From Notholithocarpus densiflorus (taxonomy: Eukaryota; Streptophyta; Magnoliopsida; Fagales; Fagaceae), in contig JARYZH020000238.1 of assembly GCA_030021035.2 (NCBI GenBank), positions 1-64,000 on the forward strand: 64,000 bases of DNA. Reading direction: 5' to 3'. Shown piece after piece: positions 31,316-43,349 of this stretch. The notes below the pieces were generated by a model. The model saw only the letters and a program-made list of their open reading frames with translations, was not told where the DNA came from and made no database searches. Every line of letters begins with the position of its first letter. The first letter of the stretch is position 1. The position numbers and the translations under genes are program-made.

Positions 31316-33100
31316 AAAACATGCTAAAAACATTGATCTTTAGCTGCCAGTACAGCTTCAATCACAGCCTCCAGCAATGCCCCAGTTGATGTTCTAGCAT
31401 TGCTACTAACCGCTCCAAAAAACACCTTATCCCCCTGAACCGTTAATGCTTCATAAGCAGTGCCATTTCTATATGGTCTCCTGCTCCTAACTCTTGCAAG
31501 CTTGATGCTTAGTTGCCAGTCCCCTGCTGCGGACTAATTCTCTGGTCTGGTGCAGTTGTCATCTCTGCCCCCTGGAGTGCTATAATTTGAGAGGGTGTCC
31601 TTGTACCTGCAAGATAGGTTTTGAGCAATTAGAATCACTTCCATTGGATTTGGGGTAATTCCTTGATGAACCACTCTGTTCTTATAGGTCTAGACAGTCT
31701 AAAGAGTGGTAAAAATATCCTGCAAATAGCACATAGAATCCAAATCACTCAGATTATGTCTTGAGAGGAGTTGTTTTAACCAATGTTGAATAGAAATTCT
31801 GGTGTAATCTGATCTGTGAACGGATAGGGTAGAACCATGCCAGCAAGCTCTTGCAAAGGGGCAGTGAAGGAAAAGGTGAGTATGGCTTTCTTCCTCCTCA
31901 TTACACATTGGGCACAACCTTGTTGTTGAGATGCCCCTAACATGTAGATTGAGGAGGGTAGGAAGACAATTATGCAAAAGTTTCCAAATGAAGATGCTTT
32001 AGAGGGACCTTTACTTTCCAAAAGGACCTCCACCAACCCATATGTGCTTGAAAGTGCCTAGATTGACTTGATGCATCCCTAGTTAAAAGTTCATAAGCTT
32101 TTTTCACTTGCTAATCCCCATTCTTTGAGAACTTCCAAAGGAGTTTATCCTCCACAAAATTTGTCTTGGAGATAGGAATTTGAAGAATTGCAGAGGCCCA
32201 AGGAAACGGGTACAAACTTCTAACCAAATCTACCTTCCAATTCCTAGTATTGTGATCAATCAAATCCCCCACAGTACCTGTGGGGAGATGAGGCTAGGAT
32301 AAGTTCATATTTGGGTGTGAGGTCCAGTTCCTATGGTTTAGAGGGATGTTATACCCATTCCCAACTCTCCACTTTCCTTCCCTCAAAAATTGATTTTCTT
32401 GTTTGATGATATTTCTCCAAACCCATGAGTGATGGGGTTTTGACCTACAATCCTAGATAGAACAAGCAGGGAAGTACCTAGCCTTAAAGGTTTTAGCTAA
32501 GAGGGATTGGGGATTCTAACAAATTCTCCAATATTGTTTGTTAAGCATTGCCTGATTCATGTATTTGAACTTCTTAATTCCCAACCCACCAAGTTTCTTA
32601 GGTTGGCTAATCTTATCCCAGTTAATTAGATGAAGCTTGTTCTCACCATGATCATAACCCCACCAGAAGGCACGGATAATTGAGTCCATTTTACTGCAAA
32701 CATGTTCTGGAACTTTAGAATATGAAAAGGAATATAATGGTAGGGATTGAAGAACAGAAGCTATTAAAGTTGTTCTACCTATTTGGGATAAAAGTTTCAT
32801 TTTCCAACCTTGAGGTTTTGCTTTTTGTTTATCAATAAGAAATTGGAAGTCAGCAACCTTGCTACCTCTCAACTTGAATTGGACACCAAGATACTTGCTG
32901 GGTTGTTGGACCAAATTGACCTGAAGGGTCCTTGCAAGGCCTACTTGTTCCTCCATAGGCATGTTTGATGAACAAAACACATTAGATTTAGCCAGATTGA
33001 TAGATTGACTCGTGATGGAGCAATACCACTTCAGGATGAGTTGAAGGTTTTGAACAGAAATTTTATCCTTCCTTCCTTGGGAAAAAATCTGAGCAATGGA
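31315..33100 (-). mobile_element. 5'-truncated L1-type LINE, minus strand
   Basis: Reading from 33100 downward: RT palm/thumb sequence (WYCSITSQSINLAKSNVFCS, PSKYLGVQFKLRG, GWKMKLLSQIGRTTLIASVL, FWWGYDHGENKLHLINWDKI, GGLGIKKFKYMNQAMLNKQ). Next comes KTFKARYFP, then a zinc-binding region (RLCPMCNEEEESHTHLFLHC). RNase H-like remains follow near 31320-31400 (NARTSTGALLEAVIEA). The sequence begins just after the place where the catalytic FADD motif should lie. Stops and frameshifts are present. Confidence 0.8.
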
Positions 33101-33208
33101 GGAAAATGTTGGAAAAGAAATCAAGAAATTGAAAATAACTTCAAAGCTTCTAACAAGTAATTTGATTTTCGTAGTAAAAAATGTAAAATTATGATACAGT
33201 TCAAACAA

Positions 33209-34000
33209 ACAGTACTAGTCTTGGGCTTTGTTGTTAGTTTAATCATTTATGTGTTGTTTGTCTTTTTAGAAGAAGGAATAGCAACTAATTAAAACAAATT
33301 TTTCTCATTTGAATTTTTTTTAACAAGAATTAGCCTCATGTTTTATTTTATATGAAAACTGGTCAATTGCTTGTGTGTTTTAAAAAAATTCAAACTTCTA
33401 TACTTAACTTTTATGATCAGTTTGGATTGAGGGGGAGGGAGGGAGAGTAAAGAATAGTAGAGCAGAATTAGCCCAAAATTAGCTTATTTTCAACTAACTC
33501 TACTCAATCCCCCTTCAATCCAAACAGACCCCCAAGATAATTTAAACTTCTTGAAATTTTGTAGAACTTCAACTATAATTGAATTAATCTATATTTAGAG
33601 ACACAATATTTTTCACAATTGTTAATATGATATGTTGTGATTTATGGATAATAAAAGTAGTGCCAATAGTAGAATAAGTGAAAATGAGTGCTCACACATT
33701 TTAAAAATTCAAACTTATAGAAATAATTTTTAATCCAAGGATAATTTAAAATTTTTAAAATTTTTGTATTACTTCAATTAGAGTAAAATTTCCGTAATAA
33801 AAAAAAAGTAGATTCTATATATTTATACAACAAGTCTAGGTACACAATATAATTTACAACTACTAATACTTTCTATTGTGATTTGTTCATAATAAAAATG
33901 GTTTTAGTAGTAGGCCAAAATGAAAGTGATATTGCTCCAATCACAACACCGTTAACATTTGCGTAAAAAGTTGTGACTAACATTATTCATATTTATATCT
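33209..34000. other. AT-rich intergenic with a small MITE
   Basis: Bases 33417-33533 have inverted ends (TTTGGATTGAGGGGGAG near 33421 and CCCCCTTCAATCCAAACAGA near 33510), like a short Tourist-type element. Nothing else is recognised. Confidence 0.5.
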
Positions 34001-34004
34001 ATAT

Positions 34005-34880
34005 AATAAAACTAGCATCATCAACGTGCTACACATACGCTCTAAGGATTTTTTTTTATTTAAATTTTTTGGTTTAGTGTCATAATTTTCCATTCATCCT
34101 AATTTGAGATTTACACGTTTGTACAATTGCACTTACAAACTATTGATACAACCAAGAGTGTCATGAGACTAGCTCCAAAAAATAAACACTGAAATAGCAT
34201 TGAAATCATAATTTTTTAATATTAAGTAAATGCATAGAAATGATTCTAATTATCTCAACTGGTAAAGTTTTTTTTATTAAAAAAGAGATTTGACATTTGA
34301 ACCTTGCCTATACCATTAACCAATAAGTGTCTTAGATCGATGATAAAGAGTAATTTATTATGGAGTGGACGTCATAGGTTGGAAATTTTTTATTAAAAAA
34401 AAGTAAGTGCACCAAAGTGGGTCGAATGGACTGAATTTGACCGAAAATGATTGATACAGACCAAAGTGGACCAAAAGGGTCCAAATAGATAGAACGGACC
34501 AAATTGGACCGAAGTGAACCGAAATGGACTGATATAAACCTAGTGGACCAAAGGGACTAAAATGGACTGATATAGAACTAATGGACCATAGAGGACCGTA
34601 TGGACTAATATAGATTGAAGTGGACCGAATGGATCAAGTAGACTGAAATGGATTGATAAAGACTAAAGTGGACCGAAATGGACTGATATAGACCAAAGTG
34701 GACTGATATAGACAGAAGTGGACCAATATAGACCGAAATGGGCCAAATTTAGATATATATATATATATATATAAAATTCATAAACCCTAAATTGAGATTT
34801 ATGGAAAGTAATATTTTTTATTAAAAAAAGCAACTAAACAAGCGTAACATGTGTGCGAAGAGGCTAGTTTCTTGTAATAC
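34005..34880. mobile_element. Putative TIR element enclosing a degenerate minisatellite
   Basis: The left end AAACTAGCATCATCAACGTG near 34008 pairs loosely with the reverse complement of the right end (AAACTAGCCTCTTCGCACAC, ending near 34874). Inside, 34405-34745 is an irregular array of 10-12 base units around GTGGACC(A/G)AAATGGACTG and ACTGATATAGACC. An (AT)n run follows at 34754-34772. There is no coding content. The ends and target duplication are not certain. Confidence 0.5.
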
Positions 34881-35552
34881 AACCGTTGATTGTGCTTAAA
34901 GGATTTTCTATTTCTTTTAAATCTTAGTAGTTTCTTTTTTCTAGGTTTTTTTGCCATTAATAAATAAATCTTAATGATAATGATAAGATACAAATAAAAC
35001 AAACTTTTTGTGAACGGATTCATATCTACCTACCTTTACATGATTTATAATGCAAAACTAAATCAATTGCAAATTCATGCATCATACTTATCTTATTAAG
35101 TAAGAACCAAAATGCAGAAAACAAAATAATGGGTCCTAATTCAAATGACACCTTTTCATTGATGAACTCAAAACAATTTGCAAGCAGAAATTGAAATAAA
35201 ATCAAATGCAAAGTTACTTAGATGCCTAAGAATAGATAACAACTCTTCAAGAGTAACTCCCTTGGAAAAAGCACTAGGCATAAATCTGTATTTACATCAA
35301 GCAGGGGTTAGGCACTCACTGTTAGTACATGGCCTGTTGCCAGCATGCACAAGCCCAAACTAAAGTATGTTACAATTCTGTTACAAATCTAACAACTTGT
35401 CCCTAACTGCCTTCCCTAAGCTGATACAGCTAGTAACTAACTAAAAACAACCGTGTTATTTACAAATGTGTGACACTTAAAGTACCACATGGACTAATAA
35501 ATCACATTCCAACTAGCTCGTAAGGTTGCAAGGCATGTCTTACTCTGTTGCA
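34881..35552. other. Intergenic, nothing recognised
   Basis: AT-rich sequence with only short chance open frames on either strand and no resemblance to the other repeats in the window. Confidence 0.5.
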
Positions 35553-35557
35553 TCGCT

Positions 35558-37601
35558 CACCCTAAAAAAGAAAATGTTAATACCATAAATTATTTCAGAA
35601 AATTTTTTACAAACCACTTGTGGACACAACGGAATGTGTCGGAGTCGCCACCTAGTTATATGATCTAGGAACCATGAATATAACGTCCTTTCGAGCAAGG
35701 ACCATTGATCTTACTACTAGAGTATGAGTTTAGAGTTTAGGTACAATTTTGGAAAGGTGTTAGGCACCCAAAGCCACCCAACCCTAAGGTTGGCCTCCTC
35801 TCATTGTGTCTTATATCTTAACCTTATTAAAAGCATGCTCAATACTTATATTCTAATTCACACACACACTAGCATACATTTAAGTATACAACATGGCATC
35901 ATTCATCCCAAACCCTAACCATATGTCTAATCATGCTCATCAAGCAAACTTAACATACATCCATCATGGCAATCATCTCATCACAAACCCTAGCATACAT
36001 CTATCATGACATCTCATCAACCTAGCATTCATCATGTCATCATATCACATCCAAGGCTTGTAAGCATTCATACATCATGTTAAGGCAACAACATAAACAC
36101 GGCAACATTAAAAGATTATATTGGAGCATCAAGAACATCAAGAACATATTATCCAACCAAACATATTCATACTCATCATCAAACCATGTTATCAAACAAT
36201 GTGCATGTACATGTGAATGCATGACTTACCTTCACTTAACTTACCGTATCAATGCATGAACATGTGAATGCGTGCTTATGGTACTTAGACAAGAAAAAAA
36301 GAAAGAGAAAACCCTAATCTAACATGTTAGAAGCATACAACATCCACCATTCATCTAGCATCATATCATATATCTCATCCAAGGCAGCAACATGTAAACA
36401 TTAAAGGATCACATTGGGAATGTGAAGATCACCAAACACATTCATGCTTATCATCAAAACATGTTATCAAACAAACATGCGTGCACATATGAATGCATGA
36501 CTTACCTTTACTTACCTCCTTGCATCACAGCACCTAAGGCATCAATGAATGGGCACATGAATGAATGTACATGGCATTAAGACAAGAACGGAAGAGAAAA
36601 CTCTAATTTAAACATGGAAACAAATAACCAACATGTGAAAGGTAAACAAACAACAAACATGTGAAACTGAGACTCAACACCATAAACATGTGAAAAAGAA
36701 AACTAAAACAAAAGCACATTATACAAGATAAAGAACAAAATAGAAGATCTAGGGTTTCTGGGCAGGATCATGCGTACGCATAAACAAGCCTGAGTATGCA
36801 TAATCAAGTCTACGTACGCATAAAGGATTATGCATACATGGAAACCAGCCCAGAAACTTTAACAACACAGCAAAACAGAGCAAAGCATAATTAAACGATA
36901 AATCTAATGTCCTAACATACTAAAAAACATAAAGAAAGTCTAAAACTAACCTAAACAAACATATATAAACATGAACTAAACAAAGAAACAGATTAAAGAA
37001 AAGATTAAAGGCAGAAATGGAAAAAGAAGAGTTAAAAAGAATACCTAAAAATAAAAAAAAACTTTCAATAGAAACGTGATTAGTAATCTTAAACTCAAAG
37101 AATCAAGGCCAGAAAAGGCCCCAATCAAATAAAATTGACTTGAGGATATTTTGTGAAAAACTCCCTCTTTGATTCACTATTTCTAGTGAATCTTAGATTT
37201 TTTCTTAGAATTTTCTGTGTGTTTGAAAAGGTACCATGTAAGGCTTTATATAGTTGAAAAATAGGGGTTTGGAATGGCTCCCAGACGATGTGGGATTCAT
37301 TCCAACCTCAGTCTTTAATGCAGAAAACTTGCATTTTTTATATCTCTAAAACCCTAACTGCGTACGCAGACTTATGTCTGCGTACGCAGCGTGTGGCCTG
37401 CGTACGCAAACGTGGATTTTCTTTGGCCTTTATTTTCCAAAAATATATTTTTGCTCATTAAAAGTTATATTTTCCATTTTAACACATCTCAAGTCCATTT
37501 AACATCTGATTGGGCCCTGAACTAACCTTGGGCCTTGGAATTTGGGCATCATTGGAGAACGGGGGCTCAAGTCGTAAGGGGTATAAAATGCGATGTCTAC
37601 A
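35558..37601 (-). mobile_element. Solo LTR of about 2 kb, probably Gypsy (Tat/Ogre-like)
   Basis: On the minus strand it begins TGTAGACATCGCATTTTATA, like the LTR at 54195 (TGTAGACACTCGATTTTGCA). It contains a TATA-type box (CTATATAAAGCC near 37245), the GGTGTTAGGCACC block near 35758, and TGGCGACTCCGACAC near 35645 (the last two quoted from opposite strands). CATCGCT occurs at both edges (35551-35557 and 37600-37606), giving a probable 5-base duplication TCGCT. The 3' terminus does not show the expected CA, so that edge is tentative. No internal coding region is present. Two clusters of CGTACGCA palindromes lie inside it. Confidence 0.6.
37358..37409. repeat. Palindrome CTGCGTACGCAG repeated at 20-bp spacing
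   Basis: Copies start at 37358, 37378 and 37398 (the last ends AA), exactly 20 bases apart. A looser second cluster (TGCGTACGCA 36771, TACGTACGCA 36811, plus decayed forms at 36791 and 36831) lies 0.5 kb away in the same LTR. Confidence 0.8.
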
Positions 37602-37802
37602 TCGCTGATGCAGTGAGTTTTACTATAACAAATGGTGGAACGTATGGTTGTAAGTTCAACATCCATTGGATTTCTATATAAATAAACTTATAAAATTAAG
37701 AAGAAAAGGAGGAAAACAATCCACATGCAATTTACAATTACAACGCAAATTTCAAGAGATCCACAGGTCTTTTTATGAGTAACACAAAAACCATCAGCAA
37801 CA

Positions 37803-38330
37803 CATTACAACAAAATGTATTTTCAGTGAAGAAAATATTCGTCACTAAAAGTCCAGTTTTTCGTTACTAAGGACCTTTAGTGACGAAATTGGACTTTTAG
37901 TGACGAAACTCATTTCGTTACTGTAGCCCCGTCACTAAAAGTCCTGGTGACAAAAAATTTTGTCACTAAAAGTCCGATTTGATTTAAAAAAAAAAAAAAA
38001 AACTTTTAGTGACGAAAACGTTTCGTCACTAAAGTTTTTCCTCACTAAAAACACTATTCAATGATGAAAATATTTCGTCACTAAAAACACTTTAGTTTAC
38101 TAAATCATATTTTGTGACGAATAATTTCGTCACTAAAACTATGTTCAGGTACATATAGTGACGAAAAAATTCGTCACTTAAACTATTTTTAAGAAAATCC
38201 AGGCACATATAGTGATGAAAATTTTCGTCACTAAAACAATTTTTTGTTGCTATATTTGTGACGAAAAAATTCGTCACTAAAACTTATTTTCTGTTTTTAT
38301 TTTTTTCATGGCTTTGATATTAACCTGTAA
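37803..38330. mobile_element. CACTA-like element built of GTGACGAA / TTCGTCAC motifs
   Basis: About 15 copies of TTTAGTGACGAAA or its complement, some decayed, alternate in direct and inverted order between 37835 and 38280. Such subterminal arrays are typical of En/Spm (CACTA) transposons, where they bind transposase. The left end CATTACAACAAAA resembles a CACTACAA-type terminus, but the right terminus is not clear. There is no coding region. Open frames inside are translations of the repeat. Confidence 0.6.
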
Positions 38331-38994
38331 CCTGTCATTACATTATTAAAACCTCACATTTGAATAACACATTTATTTCAACAACACATTTATTTCAACA
38401 ACACATTTATAAAAAAAGATCCATACATTCCACAAGTAAAAAATAAAACAAGTATCAAATTCAAACTCTTTCCATACAATAATTGTTTGCAATACATACA
38501 ATAACTCTACCTAAACCCTATTTTAGAACTAATGGAAGATGTTCTCATATGTCTTTAAGTAATGCCAAAAGTAAATCCCCTAAAAGCCACCAATAAGAAA
38601 TCTGCACAAATATAAAAACGATACTTCGTTAAAATCGTAAAGTAAAAACCAGGTTGGGCTTGCTCTCTATCGGCCCAGGAATATGGATCCGTCAGGTCCA
38701 CTCGCAGGCCTCGACAAGCTTTGTTTTGACCCTCATCAATATATAAAAGAAAAAAAATTTACATGACCCTCTTGAAAAAAGGAATAACGTGTTATATAAA
38801 AAATTCAATTTCTCAAAGAAATAATTTCAAGTAATTTGTGTCAACTTGATGGTTCTTGGACGCTCCTATCTAAGAAGCCGGTCTTTTTGGCAAAAATAGA
38901 CTGAATGATTGTTGGACAATTCCAAGTCTATCAAATACGTGTTGGATACTCTAATCCAACAAACAACTCATGGTCCTGTTATAATCTCATGGTT
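38331..38994. other. Intergenic upstream of RLP copy 2, distal part
   Basis: It has short direct repeats (AACACATTTATTTCAACAAC). Bases 38840-38970 hold the first of three copies of a segment with GTGTTGGATACTCTAATCCA that continues at 39740-40090. No gene is recognised. Confidence 0.5.
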
Positions 38995-39260
38995 TGTCCC
39001 ATTGGCACGACTTTCATTTCTAAACGTCGTTAGCATTCACACCACAGTCGCAAAAGTTTCCAATTTCCAGAATATCTGGCTGCTTCAAAGCAATATCCAC
39101 CATGCCTATGAAATGCCTCACCCCACACCGTTGTAACTTATCCAGGGAACAAATTCCATACCTTAAAGCATGAATAGACGAGTGAGCATAACAAAATTCA
39201 GGACAATGCCTTTTGTTAAATGTGATCACACGAGTCTGTAAAATGCCCTTACAAGTGGTG
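38995..39260 (-). mobile_element. LINE remnant shared with the RLP copy 1 upstream region
   Basis: Colinear with 4850-5115 (ATCCAGGGAACAAATTCCAT, GAATAGACGAGTGAGCATAA). It represents the stretch between zf-RVT and RNase H of a minus-strand L1 ORF2 and carries no intact domain of its own. It shows that the duplicated RLP unit extended at least this far upstream. Confidence 0.6.
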
Positions 39261-39525
39261 GGGTTGCATCATTAATTGCTTTTAGCCATTTTGACTAAAT
39301 GATTCTTGGAAAATATGACCCAAACGTGTTGTATACTCTACTCCCGTTTACAAAAAAATAATAATATTAATAATAAATAACAGCTGGTATCTTAACTTAT
39401 TAGTAAGAACAATCATTGACACCATATAATTAAATTCTACTATTTCTATATAAATAAAAAAATAAAAAATTTCACGCTCTGCTTATAAAAAATGAATTAC
39501 ATGTTATAAATAAATACAATTTTTT

Positions 39526-39715
39526 AAAGAGAAATGCTATATTCACAATATTTTCACAACAAATTTTAAGTGACAGGTTATTAGTAGTTGTTATGGGTGA
39601 GCAAAAAAGTAATTTAAGTGACGAGTTCATATTAGAACCAATAACAACCAACCACCAAGAATTTGTTGTAAAAATATTGTGAAAATATTATAAATTTATC
39701 ACTTCACTTTCTCAA
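39526..39715. mobile_element. MITE of about 190 bp with long inverted ends
   Basis: The left arm (AAATGCTATATTCACAATAT, then TTTCACAACAAAT) pairs with the right arm (ATTTGTTGTAAAAATATTGT, then GAAAATATTATAAATTT). The matching region upstream of RLP copy 1 (5735-5760) lacks it, so it inserted after the RLP duplication. Precise ends are uncertain by several bases. Confidence 0.7.
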
Positions 39716-41170
39716 ATAAATAAATTCAAATAATTTCTATCAATTTGATGGTTCTTTGACGCTCCTATCCAATTGGTGGCTGTGCATCATTTTTTACTTT
39801 TTGACCATAATTGACTGAATGATTGTTGGAAAATGCCAAGTCTATCATATATGTGTTCATATATATGTTGGATACTCTAATTAAACAACTTAAGGTCCTA
39901 CATGCAGAATGAATGTACCTGCATTATTGATCAAATTTTTAAAGAGCGTGCATCAATTTTTACTTTTTGACTAAAATTGATTGAATGATTATTGGACAAG
40001 GCCAAGTCTATCATATCCGTGTTGGATACTCTAATCTAACAACTCAGGGCCCTATGTGCCAAATGAATGTACCTGCATTGTTGATCAGATTTTTAAGATG
40101 GAAAATGGTAGAGACTCAAAATAATCTACAATTTTTACTGCAATTTACAACGTGGTGAACTATGTCAAAAGTTGTGGATTATTTTATGTACCTAAACATT
40201 GCCCCTTTAAAATTGTGCTTTTCCAAAAAAAAATGGTGTGGTTTTAAAAAGTGTTTAATAAAATTGAGCTTTTTTTTAAAGTTGAGTGTTTGGTAAAAAC
40301 GGTTAGAAAGTAATTTTGAAAAAATTGAGTGTTTGGCTAGCACTTATATATATATATATGATGATTTAATAATAATAATAATAATAATAATATATTATTA
40401 TTATTATTATTATATAGTTTTTGACTTAGTAATTATTTTTATTAGTGTCATAATTATTTGTTATTAGTATTAACGACTTCTTATTGATTGTAATTATTTA
40501 TTTATTTTCATTATCATGATGCACAAAATAATAATGAGAAAAAAAATCAAATACATACCAATAATCCAAGTTTAAATTGTACTACATGATAATTTAAAAC
40601 AAAACAAAAAATTAGTGTTATTAGATTAGGGAATTAATTTGTTCCTAAAAAAAGTAGGGAATTAATAATTACACATTCATTTACATTATCAATTATCAAT
40701 TTATAACAGTATAACTATATAAGCAAATTTGTGTTATCAAATTTGAATATAAAATACAATAGAATAACTTAATATAAAATAAATAAATAAAAAGTATAAT
40801 TTTTTTTTGAATATATAACAAACGGTAGAGGAAGTTAAGTTACTGAATATATCATTCTCAAAAAAAAAAAAAAAAAAAAAAGAAGTTACTGAATATATAT
40901 ATATATATATATATAAATATATATATATATATTTATGGGAAACCTTTATTATTCTTAAGGAAGAAATTACAAATATTGAAGCTTGTGTTGTAGTTTTAAT
41001 AACATTGCAGCAACTTCATCCCCATGTCATATAACTAAGGGTAAAATTGGAATTTGGAAATAAAACTAAGGGTACTTCGGGATAATAACAGCTTCCCTCA
41101 AACGTGCCTTTAGGGACAAAAAGCACTTTCCAAAAACTTGCTCCACTTGATTGACTTGGAAGCATTATAA
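39716..41170. other. Intergenic, local duplications and microsatellites
   Basis: Bases 39740-39910 and 39950-40090 are two more copies of the segment with TGTTGGATACTCTAAT(T/C). A TAA run followed by an ATT run (40367-40413) forms a perfect palindrome. AT runs lie at 40896-40931 and an A run at 40858-40880. No gene is recognised. Confidence 0.6.
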
Positions 41171-42185
41171 TGGCCTGTTTGGAAGTTTAGAGAGAGAGGA
41201 GAGTAGAGGGGAGTAGAAGGGAGGAGAGTAAAGGGGAATAGTTATCTTCCACCTTATTTGGATGTTTTTAAAATTAGTAAGGGGAAAGGGAGTAATTAGT
41301 CATTCCTCTTGTTTGGATGTTTTTAAAATTAGGATGGAAATGAGAGAAAATGATTTAAATAGACAAATTTACCCCTATTTGAAAATGGACTTGCAACATT
41401 GGCTTATGATTAATTTGTTAGATTAAATAATTATGTCTATTATTACTATTTTTTTTTTCACTGCTACTCCTTACTGACCAAAAAAGGTTCAAGAAGTAGT
41501 TGATTAATTGTAGAATATATATTTCTCAAAAAAAAAAAAAAAAAAAGTAATGCAAACTGAATCCGGTCAATTTTTTGAAATATAATTTGTAACATTAAAA
41601 AATTATTTTGTAACGTTAAAAATTATTTTGTAAAAGGGTCATTAATTTGCAACGTTACAAATTTTAATTTTTAACGTTAAAAATTTTTAACATTACAAAT
41701 TAATTTTTTTGGTGCATGTCATTGGTGCAGCATTAAAAAAAACTTTTTGGTGCATGTCATTAATTTTTTAACGTTAATTTTTTTTTTTGGTAAAAGTTTA
41801 ATTTGTAAAGTTACAAACAATTTATACGTAGTGAAGAATTTTTTGGTGCATGTAATTGGTGCAGCATTAAAAAAAAATTACGTTACAAATTTCTCTTTGC
41901 TAATGCTCCTTACAATATTTTTACAAATTAATTTAATATCAGTTTGTAATTTAATTAATATGACAAGGGTAAATTGGGGAATTCATTTGGTCAATAATTT
42001 ATCTACTCTATTCTCCCTCCAAATCTCTCCAATTTGGGAGAATTAAAAATGAGGGGTTAGAGGTAGTTGAAACCCCTCCAAACCCTTCCTCCTCATTCCT
42101 TAAAAAACTTCCAAACAAGGTAATTAAATTACTCTCCCTCCCTTTACTCTACTCCCGCTCTTTTTTTTAACTTCCAAACAGGCCA
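41171..42185. mobile_element. Harbinger/Tourist-like element, 1,015 bp, TSD taa
   Basis: The terminal inverted repeat is TGGCCTGTTTGGAAGTT at 41171 and AACTTCCAAACAGGCCA ending at 42185. TAA flanks it at 41168-41170 and 42186-42188, the usual 3-base target of PIF/Harbinger transposons. The equivalent point upstream of RLP copy 1 (GCGTATAAGTATTCATCCC, about 6071-6089) is uninterrupted. The interior has A runs and three copies of TTTTGGTGCATGT(C/A)ATT. There is no transposase. Its right end is 98 bases before the RLP copy 2 ATG. Confidence 0.88.
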
Positions 42186-43237
42186 TAAATATTCATCCCA
42201 TCCCAAGCCTCCGTCTTAACATCAGATATATTTTTATTCGGCCAAAAAAATCAGATATATTTTCTTAGTCTTTCAAAATCAAAATGGGGTGTTTAAGTTG
42301 GAAGTATCAAGTTTTGTGTCTACTCTCCTTCCTCTTTCATTCTACTCCATCGTCTCTTTCTTCTTCCTTGTCTTCAATCTCACCTTGCTCCGCTTTACTC
42401 CATTTTAATCACTCTCTTTCTCTTCATATGTGCGATATTTCTTATCCAAAGACAGCCTGTTGGAAGGAGGATAAGGACTGTTGTACTTGGGATGGCGTCG
42501 TCTGTGACCAAACCACACGCCATGTTATTGGCCTCGACCTTAGCTGCAACTGGCTTAGAGGCCCCATTCATTCCAACAGTACCCTCTTCTTTCTTCCCCA
42601 TCTCAGGACCTTGAATCTCGCTGGCAATTGCTTCAATGAATCCCTAATTTCGCTTGAGTTTGGCAAGTTTAAGACTTTGACTCATCTAACCTTTCTTATT
42701 CTTGTTTTTCTGGTAAAATCCCGTATGAAATCTCTCATTTGTCTTCGCTGGTTTCACTTGATCTTTCACTCAAAGATGGGCTTTTAATTGAAACACCAGT
42801 ATGGAAAAGAGTCATTCATAACCTTACTCAGTTAAGGGAACTTCTTCTGGATAGCACAAATATGTTCTCAATCAGACCTAATTCTTTGATGAATCTATCC
42901 TCCTATTTCACAACTCTTAGTCTCAATGACTGTTACTTGCAGGGAAAACTCGAAAATAACCTCCTCTGCCTTCCCAGTATACAAACCCTTGATCTAGGGG
43001 TAAATGAGAATCTTGATTTGGGTTCTGTTCTAAAGTGTAATTGGAGTAGTAGTTCCTTCAAGTTCTTATATCCCTCTTCGATAAGCTTTTCAAGAGAATT
43101 GCTTGATTCTATCAGCAATCTGAAGTCCTTGAAGGTTTTGGCTGTCAATAATTGCGATTTAAAAGGGTCAATTCCAACATCACTTGGGAACCTTACAAAA
43201 CTTTCTTTTTTGGATCTGTCATCTAATAGTTTCAGCG

Positions 43238-43335
43238 GTGAGATTCAATTGTAATTTATAAATTTTAGTTGTTTTTGGATTACGCATGAACTAACAATTT
43301 TTTTTTTTTTTAATTATTGGGGAATATTTCAACAG
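43238..43335 (+). other. Intron of RLP copy 2
   Basis: The donor is TTTCAGCG|GTGAGATT and the acceptor TTTCAACAG|GATTGC, in the same phase and position as in copy 1. The sequence is alike except for a longer T run before the acceptor. Confidence 0.85.
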
Positions 43336-43349
43336 GATTGCTACCGTTG

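Noticed and set aside
38092..38277. Open frame within the GTGACGAAA array
   Set aside because: It is a translation of the repeat motif itself, with no start context or domain.
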